From NCBI GenBank assembly GCA_947631895.1, contig CANRMU010000053.1, positions 1 through 6,616 on the forward strand: DNA of 6,616 nt, given 5' to 3'. The translations under genes and the position numbers were made by a program. Positions 1-5,795 of this stretch are shown here, piece by piece. This stretch comes from an uncultured Bacilli bacterium. GTDB lineage: Bacteria > Bacillota_I > Bacilli_A > RF39 > UBA660. Within the stretch, counting starts at the first letter, position 1; the number at the start of each line of letters is the position of its first letter. Below the pieces are notes generated by a model. The model saw only the letters and a program-made list of their open reading frames with translations. It did not search any database and was not told the origin of the DNA.

Positions 1-243
1 ATTCATCCTGATATTGCTTTAGTAAATGCTAAAAAATATTTTGATTTAGATTATAAACAAGAAAATATTATTGCTTCACATATGTTTCCAGTATGTAAAA
101 CAATGCCTAAATATAAAGAAGCCTGGATTACTTCTTTTGTCGATAAAGGAGTAGCGTTATATGAAATGTATCGCTTTAAAGCAAGTTTAGTTATGGGCAT
201 ATGGATTATATTTATTTTTAATATAATTTCCATTCAAAGATAA
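1..243 (+). CDS. HD-domain phosphohydrolase, C-terminal part (5' truncated by window)
   Basis: The gene is open from base 1 to a TAA stop and gives the last 80 residues of a protein whose start lies outside the window. The visible part resembles the C-terminal half of small HD-superfamily metal-dependent phosphohydrolases of Firmicutes. It has an 'HPDIALVNAKKYF' segment, then 'ENIIASHMFPV' with a conserved His at visible residue 27, then 'ITSFVDK' with an Asp at residue 48 that fits the final metal-binding Asp of the HD fold. The first His and the HD doublet would lie upstream. After the domain, residues 61-78 form a hydrophobic stretch that could be a membrane helix or a buried C-terminal helix. 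A terminator follows directly, so it is probably not cotranscribed with the next gene. The substrate is unknown. Family assignment rests on motif recognition only. Confidence 0.72.
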   Translation: MHPDIALVNAKKYFDLDYKQENIIASHMFPVCKTMPKYKEAWITSFVDKGVALYEMYRFKASLVMGIWIIFIFNIISIQR

Positions 244-265
244 TTGGTTTATACCAATTTTTTTT
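242..265 (+). terminator. Rho-independent terminator after the HD-domain gene
   Basis: A perfect 7-bp inverted repeat (AATTGGT at 242-248, ACCAATT at 253-259) encloses a 4-base TTAT loop and runs straight into a T tract (258-265). The left arm starts within the stop codon. The A/T-rich stem is weak but typical of such genomes. It separates the HD gene from the downstream clusters. Confidence 0.8.
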
Positions 266-272
266 AAATATA

Positions 273-281
273 TGATATACT
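273..281 (+). promoter_or_regulatory. Extended -10 promoter of the serpin-like gene
   Basis: TG-A-TATACT is an extended -10 element (TG at 273-274, TATACT at 276-281), placing a start site near 288 and giving a leader of about 20 nt before the ATG at 307. No good -35 exists at normal spacing because that position lies inside the preceding terminator hairpin. Extended -10 promoters can work without a -35. The same TGATATA(C/A)T core recurs before the TadZ-like gene. Confidence 0.55.
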
Positions 282-306
282 TCTATATAGAAAGTGTGGG
301 AAGTTT

Positions 307-1389
307 ATGAAGAATAAATTAATTATAATAGTTGGAGTTTTAATTTTAACTGTAGGAAGTGGATTTATTGTAAAAAAATTTTTCTTTAAAAGAAATTTAA
401 AAGAAACCAAAGATGTTTACGTAGTTCCAACAATGCAAGATGAAATAGCTAAAGACGCTAGTTGGTGTGCAACTTTTGAACTTGTTTGGAATGATATGAA
501 AAATGAAGTAGTAAAAAAAGATATTGTTTTTAATCCAGAAGAAGAATTTGCTAAAAATCTTAATAAAGAAGAATTTAGCGAAGATATGTTATCAGATGAA
601 TATTATTATAAAGCTTATGGTTTAAAAACTCTTGATTTAAAAAAACAAATTGAAGAAGGTATTAAAGAAAAATTTAATCAAACTAGTGATATATTAGATA
701 ATTTTGATTGGAGTGAAGATGCTTTAAATAATCCAAATAATCCATCAGTTGATAGATATTTCTTTTATACGATGTTATATCGAGAATTTGAATTTTTAAA
801 CAAATTTGATAAATTAGAAAATAGTAGTTTTGGTGAGTATAATGATGTTAAATATTTTGGTATTAATGAAAATACTAAAGAAGAAGTAAAAGAGCAAGTA
901 GAAGTATTGTATTATAATTCTAAAGATGATTTTGCCATTATAATAAATACTAAAAATAATGATGAAATAATTTTAAATAAAAATCCTAAAGGTAATAATT
1001 TTAAAGAAATATATGATAATATGTTAAATAAAGCAAATAAATATAACGGAACTAGTAGTATGAGTGATAGTGATGAACTTAAAGTTCCATACCTAGATTT
1101 TAAAGTAAATAAAGATTATACCGAATTAGAAAATAAACCATTTTCTACATATAATGGCACTGGAGAAATTATGAAAGCTATTCAAAGTATCGAATTTTCC
1201 TTAGATGAAAAAGGTGGCAAGATTAAAAGTGAAGCAGGTATTGATATGGAAAATTTTACAGCTGCTGTTGATAGGGAAACCCGTTACTTTTACTTAGATG
1301 ATACCTTTACCATTTTCTTAAGAGAAAAGGGCAAAAATATGCCATATTTTGCCGGTAGAATTGAAGATATTACCAAATTTCAACAATAG
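307..1389 (+). CDS. Membrane-anchored, divergent serpin-like extracytoplasmic protein
   Basis: This 360-residue protein has a basic N-terminus (MKNK), a hydrophobic segment at residues 5-22 and then Lys/Arg-rich residues 23-32, consistent with a single N-terminal anchor. There is no lipobox Cys, and the only cysteine is C54. The rest is hydrophilic. The order of segments recalls the serpin fold: 'FELVWNDMKNEVVKKDIVFNP' like helix A and the N-SP region (57-77), 'YFFYTMLYREFEF' (151-163), 'VEVLYYNSKDDFAIII' (198-213), 'KVPYLDFKV' (259-267) like the conserved V-PkF strand, 'AIQSIEFSLDEKGG' (291-304) like the strand before the reactive-loop hinge, and 'DDTFTIFLREKGKNMPYFAGRI' (331-352) like the serpin C-terminal signature. 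It is shorter than the usual ~380-residue serpin domain. The weak GGGAAG Shine-Dalgarno (298-303) fits the ATG. It is transcribed alone. The serpin reading is inference from weak similarity; otherwise it is a hypothetical membrane-anchored protein. Confidence 0.6.
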   Translation: MKNKLIIIVGVLILTVGSGFIVKKFFFKRNLKETKDVYVVPTMQDEIAKDASWCATFELVWNDMKNEVVKKDIVFNPEEEFAKNLNKEEFSEDMLSDEYYYKAYGLKTLDLKKQIEEGIKEKFNQTSDILDNFDWSEDALNNPNNPSVDRYFFYTMLYREFEFLNKFDKLENSSFGEYNDVKYFGINENTKEEVKEQVEVLYYNSKDDFAIIINTKNNDEIILNKNPKGNNFKEIYDNMLNKANKYNGTSSMSDSDELKVPYLDFKVNKDYTELENKPFSTYNGTGEIMKAIQSIEFSLDEKGGKIKSEAGIDMENFTAAVDRETRYFYLDDTFTIFLREKGKNMPYFAGRIEDITKFQQ

Positions 1390-1418
1390 AATTCTTAAAA
1401 TATGGGAATTCTTTTTTT
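1388..1418 (+). terminator. Rho-independent terminator after the serpin-like gene
   Basis: AGAATTC (1388-1394) pairs with GAATTCT (1406-1412) to give a 7-bp stem, extendable inward by G-U pairs, followed by seven Ts (1412-1418). The left arm overlaps the TAG stop codon. It separates this gene from the Tad-like operon. Confidence 0.78.
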
Positions 1419-1419
1419 G

Positions 1420-1448
1420 TTGTATTAGATAGATGTTTTTGATATAAT
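1420..1448 (+). promoter_or_regulatory. Promoter of the Tad-like operon (extended -10)
   Basis: A -35-like TTGTAT (1420-1425) and a perfect TATAAT (1443-1448) are separated by 17 bases, with a TG at 1440-1441 making an extended -10. A start site near 1455 would give a leader of about 29 nt to the ATG at 1484. This is the only clear promoter before the four Tad-like genes. Confidence 0.7.
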
Positions 1449-1483
1449 TGAGAGGAAGATAAAGAATAGAAGAGGTCACGAGA

Positions 1484-2254
1484 ATGGAAAAAAAGATTGG
1501 CAAAAGTTTATGTATTTTTTCTTCTAAAGGTGGAGTTGGTAAAACAATTACGACTTTAAACTTAGCAGGTGTTTTTGAAGTTATGGGAAAACGCATTTTA
1601 ATTGTTGATCTTGATTTATCTGGAGGACAGATTGCTTTATCACTTAATAAACCTTATGAAAAAACTATTTATAACTTTGCCATGGATTATATGAATAATC
1701 GTTATCATAGTTTTTTAGATTATGTAACTAAATATGATGATTATATTGATTTTCTAGCATGTCCTAAAGATCCAAGACAAGCTAATAAAATTGCTTCTAA
1801 ATATATTGAAATAATGCTTGATAAAGCCGTATATTATTATGATATTATTTTAATCGATACTCACCATGTTTTAAATGAAACTAATTTAGTATTACTAGAT
1901 AAAACTGATTCCATTTTATTTGTAATGAATAATGATCCATTCGATGTTAAAAATATGAAAAGTTTAGTATCTATTTTTAAAGACTTAAATAAAACTAATT
2001 ATAAAATATTATTAAATAACTCAAGAGATCCCGTAAAAAATTATTTTTCGCTTTATGATTTAACAAGCATATTAAAATCTGATATTAATTATTTTATTAG
2101 TAGTGAATTTTATGTTAAAAATATTGATGAGTATATTATGAATGGACAAATAATTACTTTGCATCCTAAAGCTTCAAGTATTTTTAATAAAGATTTTGCG
2201 GTTTTAATGAAACTTGCTACTGATTTTGTTAAAGAAGGTGAAGGCCATGAGTAA
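1484..2254 (+). CDS. tadZ: TadZ/CpaE-like MinD/ParA-family P-loop ATPase
   Basis: This 256-residue cytoplasmic ATPase of the SIMIBI MinD/ParA class is in the position of TadZ/CpaE, the protein that places Tad machines in the cell. The deviant Walker A is intact (KGGVGKT, residues 15-21, signature Lys15 and Lys20). The A' motif is 'ILIVDLDLSGG' (38-48, Asp42 and Asp44), and Walker B is 'IILIDTHH' (121-128, Asp125). The two residues after DT are His-His where family members usually have Pro-Pro. The N-terminal receiver-like domain of CpaE is absent, since the P-loop begins almost at once. The start is supported by AGAGGT at 1471-1476, 7 nt before the ATG. The stop overlaps the next gene's start by 8 bases, implying translational coupling. 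The family is clear; the TadZ role is inferred from the tadA-tadB-tadC neighbours. Confidence 0.85.
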   Translation: MEKKIGKSLCIFSSKGGVGKTITTLNLAGVFEVMGKRILIVDLDLSGGQIALSLNKPYEKTIYNFAMDYMNNRYHSFLDYVTKYDDYIDFLACPKDPRQANKIASKYIEIMLDKAVYYYDIILIDTHHVLNETNLVLLDKTDSILFVMNNDPFDVKNMKSLVSIFKDLNKTNYKILLNNSRDPVKNYFSLYDLTSILKSDINYFISSEFYVKNIDEYIMNGQIITLHPKASSIFNKDFAVLMKLATDFVKEGEGHE

Positions 2255-3557
2255 AAGTTTAGTTGAAGCATTTAATATTAAAAGAAAAAGTGCAGATTTA
2301 AGCGAAGTAAGTGATTATGAAATCTTTGCCGATAAAGAATTACTTGAACAATTACGTTTAAAAATTATGGGTAATTTAACGGAAAGAGAAGTTTTAACAG
2401 ATGAACCAGCTACAGAATTTATTGATGTGGAAATAGAAAATGCTACTGAAGGATATGACTTAACTAATGAAGAACGTAATCACTTAAGACATTTAATTGA
2501 AAATGAACTTAATGGTTATGGGCCTTTAACGGAATTACTTCAAGATAAAAATATTACCGAAATAATGGTTAATAATCCTAAAGAAATATATATTGAAATA
2601 GATGGTAAAATAATGAAAGATGATTCCGTATCTTTTATTAATAATGATCATATTATTAGATCTATTAATAAAATGTTAAGTGATTCTGGAAGTGTAATTG
2701 ATATGTCTAATCCCATTATTGATGCAAGGCTAAAAGACGGTTCTAGAATTTATGGGATTTTACCACCTTTAGCTGTAAGTGGTCCAATGCTTACAATTCA
2801 TAAATTTAAAAAAGAAGCTTCTAATATTGAAGATTTTATTAGAATGGGAAGTTTAACACCTTATATGGCTAACTTTTTAGCATCTTGTGTAAAAGCTAAA
2901 TGTAATATTTTAATATCAGGTAGTTCATCTTCTGGTGGTACAACTTTACTTGGAGCATTATGTAATTTAATAGATGATGAAGAGCGAATTATAACTGTAG
3001 AAGATATTGCCGAATTAAAAATTAATAAAAAACATGTTATTAGTTTAGAAAGTAAATCTACTAATTATAATATTAGTTTAAAAGATTTAATTAAAAGTGC
3101 GGTTAGAATGAGACCAGACAGGTTAATAGTAGGAGAAATTATAGGTGATGAAGCATTTCAATTACTTCAAGTTATGAATTCTGGAAATGACGGGTCGATG
3201 AGTGTTATTCATGCTCTAGGAGTAAAAGATGCTATTAAAAGATTAGAAACTTTAGTTTTAATGAATGGTTTAAATATTCCTTTAAATGTTATAAGAGAAT
3301 ATATTTTAAGTGCTATTGATATCGTTGTTAATATTGAAAGACTTAGTGATGGTAAAAGAAAAATAACATCTATTTGTGAATTAAAAATAGATAATAATGG
3401 CGAGATAATTCCTAATGAAATATTTGCTTTTAGACAAAATGGTATGACTGATAGTAAAGAAGTAATAGGAGAATATATTTTATATAAAGATAAAAACTTT
3501 AAAGTATTTAATAAATTAAAAAATATGGGAATAGATATTAGTGAAATAATGAAGTGA
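2247..3557 (+). CDS. tadA: TadA/CpaF-like secretion ATPase with degenerate Walker A
   Basis: This 436-residue protein belongs to the VirB11/CpaF branch of traffic ATPases, which as hexamers drive pilus assembly. The N-terminal domain shows 'GYGPLTELLQDKNITEIMVN' (90-109), 'DARLKDGSRI' (159-168) and 'LPPLAVSGPMLTIHKF' (172-187). The core has 'ITVEDIAELKI' (249-259), Walker B 'RPDRLIVGEIIGDEA' (289-303, Glu297) and 'NSGNDGSMSVIHA' (311-323). The P-loop reads GSSSSGGTT (225-233) where CpaF proteins have GGTGSGKTT, so the essential Lys is Gly231. The usual VGEVRG Arg is Ile299, the His in TGHDGS is Asn314, and LTIRKF is LTIHKF. The fold is clearly kept but ATPase activity is doubtful. I chose ATG 2247, which overlaps the tadZ stop and follows AAGGTG (2235-2240); an in-frame ATG at 2214 lies deep in tadZ without a Shine-Dalgarno. 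No GspE-type four-Cys zinc motif is visible. Confidence 0.9.
   Translation: MSKSLVEAFNIKRKSADLSEVSDYEIFADKELLEQLRLKIMGNLTEREVLTDEPATEFIDVEIENATEGYDLTNEERNHLRHLIENELNGYGPLTELLQDKNITEIMVNNPKEIYIEIDGKIMKDDSVSFINNDHIIRSINKMLSDSGSVIDMSNPIIDARLKDGSRIYGILPPLAVSGPMLTIHKFKKEASNIEDFIRMGSLTPYMANFLASCVKAKCNILISGSSSSGGTTLLGALCNLIDDEERIITVEDIAELKINKKHVISLESKSTNYNISLKDLIKSAVRMRPDRLIVGEIIGDEAFQLLQVMNSGNDGSMSVIHALGVKDAIKRLETLVLMNGLNIPLNVIREYILSAIDIVVNIERLSDGKRKITSICELKIDNNGEIIPNEIFAFRQNGMTDSKEVIGEYILYKDKNFKVFNKLKNMGIDISEIMK
2919..2945 (+). other. Altered P-loop (Walker A without lysine) in the TadA-like ATPase
   Basis: These bases encode GSSSSGGTT. The codon at the catalytic-lysine position (2937-2939) is GGT for Gly, which differs from AAA or AAG in more than one base. 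The frame is open and well conserved on both sides ('NILISG' before, 'TTLL' after), so a sequencing indel does not explain it. Confidence 0.9.
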
Positions 3558-3558
3558 G

Positions 3559-3565
3559 AGGAGGT
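3559..3565 (+). promoter_or_regulatory. Strong Shine-Dalgarno of the TadB-like gene
   Basis: AGGAGGT, fully complementary to the 16S anti-Shine-Dalgarno core, sits 5 nt before the ATG at 3571, directly after the tadA TGA stop. It is the strongest ribosome binding site in the window, confirms TGA as a stop here, and suggests TadB is translated independently rather than only by coupling. Confidence 0.85.
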
Positions 3566-3570
3566 ATATC

Positions 3571-4566
3571 ATGCAAGCCTTAATAATAACCCAAACAATA
3601 ATGATGGTTTTACTTATTATTGTCATTATTGTTTTAATTAGACAAAGAAGAGTTGCTAAATTTGAAAAAAAATTTTCTTATTTTGCTTTAAATAACAATG
3701 TAAATGATGTTTCAATAAGTGATTCGCTTGCAAGTGATACTCTTTCATTATTAAGAAGAATAAGTAATAATTTAAGTAAAATAAATTTATTTAAAAAATG
3801 GAGTAATAATTTTAATAAATATTCGATTTTTAGTAATAATTCAAAATTAAATACTGCTGATTTTTTAACTTTAAAATTTATATTAGCTATTTATTTTATC
3901 ATTTTTTTAATTTTAGTAGATATTTTTAGAGGTTTAAATATTACTATTTTTCATTATCTTTTTTTCTTTATTTTAGTTTTTACTATACCTAATATCTTTT
4001 TACTTTTATTTAATAGTTTAAGAAATAATGAATTAAAGAATAATGTTACGAAAATAATTAATATGTTTGCTAATGAAATAGTTCATAATGATAATATTTT
4101 AGAAATAATTAATAATATTAAATTAGAAGTATCTGGACCAATGGTTGATGAATTATCTTTATTAGAAACCGATATTATTAATGGATTAACTTTAGAACAA
4201 GCAATTTACAGAATGTATGAAAAAACTCATATTAAAGAATTAGAAGAAGTTGCTAATTATTTAAAAATTATAACAAAGACTACCGGAAGTAAAAAACAAG
4301 CCTTTAAATACTTAAATGAAAGAATTAATATGCGTAATAAAAGTAGAGAAGATAATCACATTTACTATACTTTAGGGTATGTCATAGCTTCTTTTGGTTT
4401 ATTAATTCCTTTAATTAGTTTTGGATTATATCTTTATATTTTTCCAGATAATTTCCATATTTTAACTAGTAATGTTTTAGGTTATATGAATTTAATAATG
4501 TATTGGTTAATATATATTCTTTATTATTTAATCCTAAAGTTTATTATGGATGGTGGTAAATTATGA
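3571..4566 (+). CDS. tadB: TadB-like T2SF-family inner-membrane platform protein
   Basis: This 331-residue membrane protein has helices predicted by eye at residues 3-23, 99-118, 124-148, 265-291 and 302-325. Between the third and fourth helices, residues 155-260 form a cytoplasmic helical domain of the type II secretion F (T2SSF) type: 'MFANEIVHNDNILEII' (165-180), 'DIINGLTLEQAIYRMYEKT' (201-219) and 'LKIITKTTGSKKQAFKYLNERI' (231-252). These match the family pattern of a repressed-loading helix, 'G.sl.eAl..l' and an ETGG-like turn. In Tad systems TadB pairs with TadC to form the platform that TadA acts on. The start is fixed by a strong Shine-Dalgarno. The stop overlaps the next start as ATGA (4563-4566), so the two platform proteins are probably made in fixed ratio. 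Residues 24-95 form a long, Ser/Asn-rich polar segment. Confidence 0.83.
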   Translation: MQALIITQTIMMVLLIIVIIVLIRQRRVAKFEKKFSYFALNNNVNDVSISDSLASDTLSLLRRISNNLSKINLFKKWSNNFNKYSIFSNNSKLNTADFLTLKFILAIYFIIFLILVDIFRGLNITIFHYLFFFILVFTIPNIFLLLFNSLRNNELKNNVTKIINMFANEIVHNDNILEIINNIKLEVSGPMVDELSLLETDIINGLTLEQAIYRMYEKTHIKELEEVANYLKIITKTTGSKKQAFKYLNERINMRNKSREDNHIYYTLGYVIASFGLLIPLISFGLYLYIFPDNFHILTSNVLGYMNLIMYWLIYILYYLILKFIMDGGKL

Positions 4567-5264
4567 ATGGAACATATTTTGGTAAAAAGTTGTATCGCCT
4601 AAAGGTAAGAACAAGAATAAGTAAAAAAATTAAGTTTTTAGGGCAAAAAAAGCCTATTACAACTTATGAATTTTTAAATATAAGATTATTTATTTGTATT
4701 ATTATTTTTATGGCTTCTTTATTTATTCCTAAATTTGGTTTTATAATAGGTATTATTTTTACATCTATTTTTTATAATGGCTATGAAATTATTTTATTAG
4801 ATTATCCAATAATGAAAAGATGCGAAAAACTAGAAGATGAGGCAATATTCTTTTTAGAAGTATTAGACGCGACTTTAACAACTAATCAAGACTTTTTAAT
4901 AGCCTTAAATTTAACAAGTGATAGTATTGATAGTGACTTAGCAATTATTATAAAAAATGCTTTATTAAAGTTAAAACAAGATGGCGATATAAATAAAATA
5001 GGAGAAGAATTAAAAAGTTTTATTCCCAGTGCCATTGTTACAAATGTATTTTTATATTTATTAAGAATTAGTAATACTAAACAAAATTGGCATGAAGTAA
5101 TTACGGAACAAATAAAAAGAATTAAAGATAAACAAAATAAAGATCAAAGACATAAATTAAATAAAATGCCAATTAAAATAGTAATAACATCATTAATCTT
5201 TATTGGAATTTTATTTGTAATTATTTATTATGGACCAATCTATATCAAAGAAATTTTAAATTGA
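4563..5264 (+). CDS. tadC: TadC-like T2SF-family inner-membrane platform protein
   Basis: This 233-residue protein starts with a strongly basic cytoplasmic tail (residues 8-30), then membrane helices at about 38-54 and 58-76, a cytoplasmic T2SSF-like helical domain at about 84-197 ('AIFFLEVLDATLTTNQDFLIAL' and 'LKLKQDGDINKIGEELKSFI'), and a final helix at about 203-223. This is the TadC arrangement, shorter than typical TadC proteins of around 300 residues because the N-terminal region is reduced. It begins by a 4-base ATGA overlap with the TadB-like gene and presumably forms a heteromeric platform with it. Its TGA stop lies inside a TTGACA element that may be the -35 of a promoter for the next genes. 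The T2SSF domain is less conserved than in the TadB-like neighbour, so the TadC name rests partly on gene order. Confidence 0.78.
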   Translation: MNGTYFGKKLYRLKVRTRISKKIKFLGQKKPITTYEFLNIRLFICIIIFMASLFIPKFGFIIGIIFTSIFYNGYEIILLDYPIMKRCEKLEDEAIFFLEVLDATLTTNQDFLIALNLTSDSIDSDLAIIIKNALLKLKQDGDINKIGEELKSFIPSAIVTNVFLYLLRISNTKQNWHEVITEQIKRIKDKQNKDQRHKLNKMPIKIVITSLIFIGILFVIIYYGPIYIKEILN

Positions 5265-5289
5265 CAAGATAGGCTATTTAGGATAGTAT
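5261..5289 (+). promoter_or_regulatory. Candidate promoter overlapping the tadC stop codon
   Basis: A perfect -35, TTGACA (5261-5266), lies 17 bases before TAGTAT (5284-5289), a 4-of-6 match to TATAAT. The TGA stop of tadC is part of the -35. A start site near 5296 would leave only about 11 nt before the ATG at 5307, just enough to include the GGTGA ribosome binding site. It would let the two small downstream genes be expressed apart from the Tad-like operon. Confidence 0.55.
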
Positions 5290-5296
5290 AAGCATT

Positions 5297-5301
5297 GGTG
5301 A
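5297..5301 (+). promoter_or_regulatory. Shine-Dalgarno deciding the start at 5307
   Basis: GGTGA sits 5 nt before ATG 5307. The in-frame TTG (5295) and GTG (5298) are then part of, or touch, the ribosome binding site rather than being starts, and neither has a good Shine-Dalgarno of its own. Confidence 0.6.
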
Positions 5302-5306
5302 AAATA

Positions 5307-5783
5307 ATGGAAAATGATTTGATTAGTTATTTTTTATATTCGCGAGAATATATTGAGCAAAAAGAAATAGGAAAAGAAGAAATAGATATTAATTTAATGT
5401 TTAAGGCTATTTCAACATTTTTTAATTTAAAAGCTCTTAATAATGTTAATTTGATTCGTTCTAAAAAAGGTTTAGACCAATTAAATTTTAAATTTAAATG
5501 GGATGAGAAAAAAGATATTTTTGTTGAAAATAATCATTTATATTGTATTACAATTGATAAATTAGATAACCCAAATTACCAAGTTTATAATAAATATTAT
5601 TATAGAGAAAGTGTAAATAATAAAATTTTTATTCAAAAAGCCTTAGTAGATATTAAAAATACTAGAGTTCTAGCTTATATAAATTATTATGATAATGGAA
5701 AAGATGAAAAAATAGATTGTAGTAATATAGTTAATTATAATATTATTAGTGGTAATGAAAAATTAAGAAAAATATTAAGTTAA
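5307..5783 (+). CDS. Hypothetical soluble protein, probable paralog of the next gene
   Basis: This 158-residue protein belongs to no family I recognise. It has no signal peptide or membrane segment, so it is probably cytoplasmic. Residues 1-48 look mainly helical. The rest alternates short aromatic and hydrophobic stretches with charged turns, suggesting beta structure: 'LNFKFKWDEKKDIFVENNHLYCITID' is split across residues 59-84, with 'KALVDIKN' (111-118) and 'VLAYINYY' (121-128). It shows co-linear weak similarity to the downstream protein: NLKALNNVN (40-48) against NIQELSNIN, LNF against FNF, and KALVDIKN against KLLVLKN. Twelve bases separate the two genes. It follows tadC by 42 bases, with a candidate promoter in between. 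The alternative TTG start at 5295 would add four residues. Its place after the Tad-like genes suggests a partner or regulator role, but this is guesswork. Confidence 0.72.
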   Translation: MENDLISYFLYSREYIEQKEIGKEEIDINLMFKAISTFFNLKALNNVNLIRSKKGLDQLNFKFKWDEKKDIFVENNHLYCITIDKLDNPNYQVYNKYYYRESVNNKIFIQKALVDIKNTRVLAYINYYDNGKDEKIDCSNIVNYNIISGNEKLRKILS

Positions 5784-5795
5784 GGGTGGTTTGCT

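Noticed and set aside
51..233. Open frame on the minus strand opposite the HD-domain gene
   Set aside because: It is an antisense shadow of a convincing HD-domain coding frame, contains no recognisable domain and lacks a supporting ribosome binding site.
1318..1596. Open frame on the minus strand across the end of the serpin-like gene and the start of tadZ
   Set aside because: It runs through a terminator and a promoter read on the plus strand and is opposite two supported genes. Its translation shows no family similarity.
2214..2246. Upstream in-frame ATG giving the TadA-like protein 11 extra residues
   Set aside because: It lies well inside tadZ without a ribosome binding site. ATG 2247 has AAGGTG upstream and the usual stop-start overlap.
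2886..2905. Cys-x4-Cys just before the P-loop of the TadA-like protein as a zinc motif
   Set aside because: GspE/PilB zinc sites need two CxxC pairs in the C-terminal region. This is a single pair in a helix before the P-loop, at positions that are not Cys in most CpaF proteins.
5295..5306. TTG or GTG start for the first small unknown gene
   Set aside because: GGTGA at 5297-5301 is properly spaced for ATG 5307 and overlaps these codons, so the ATG is the better start. The promoter would also leave the TTG almost without a leader.
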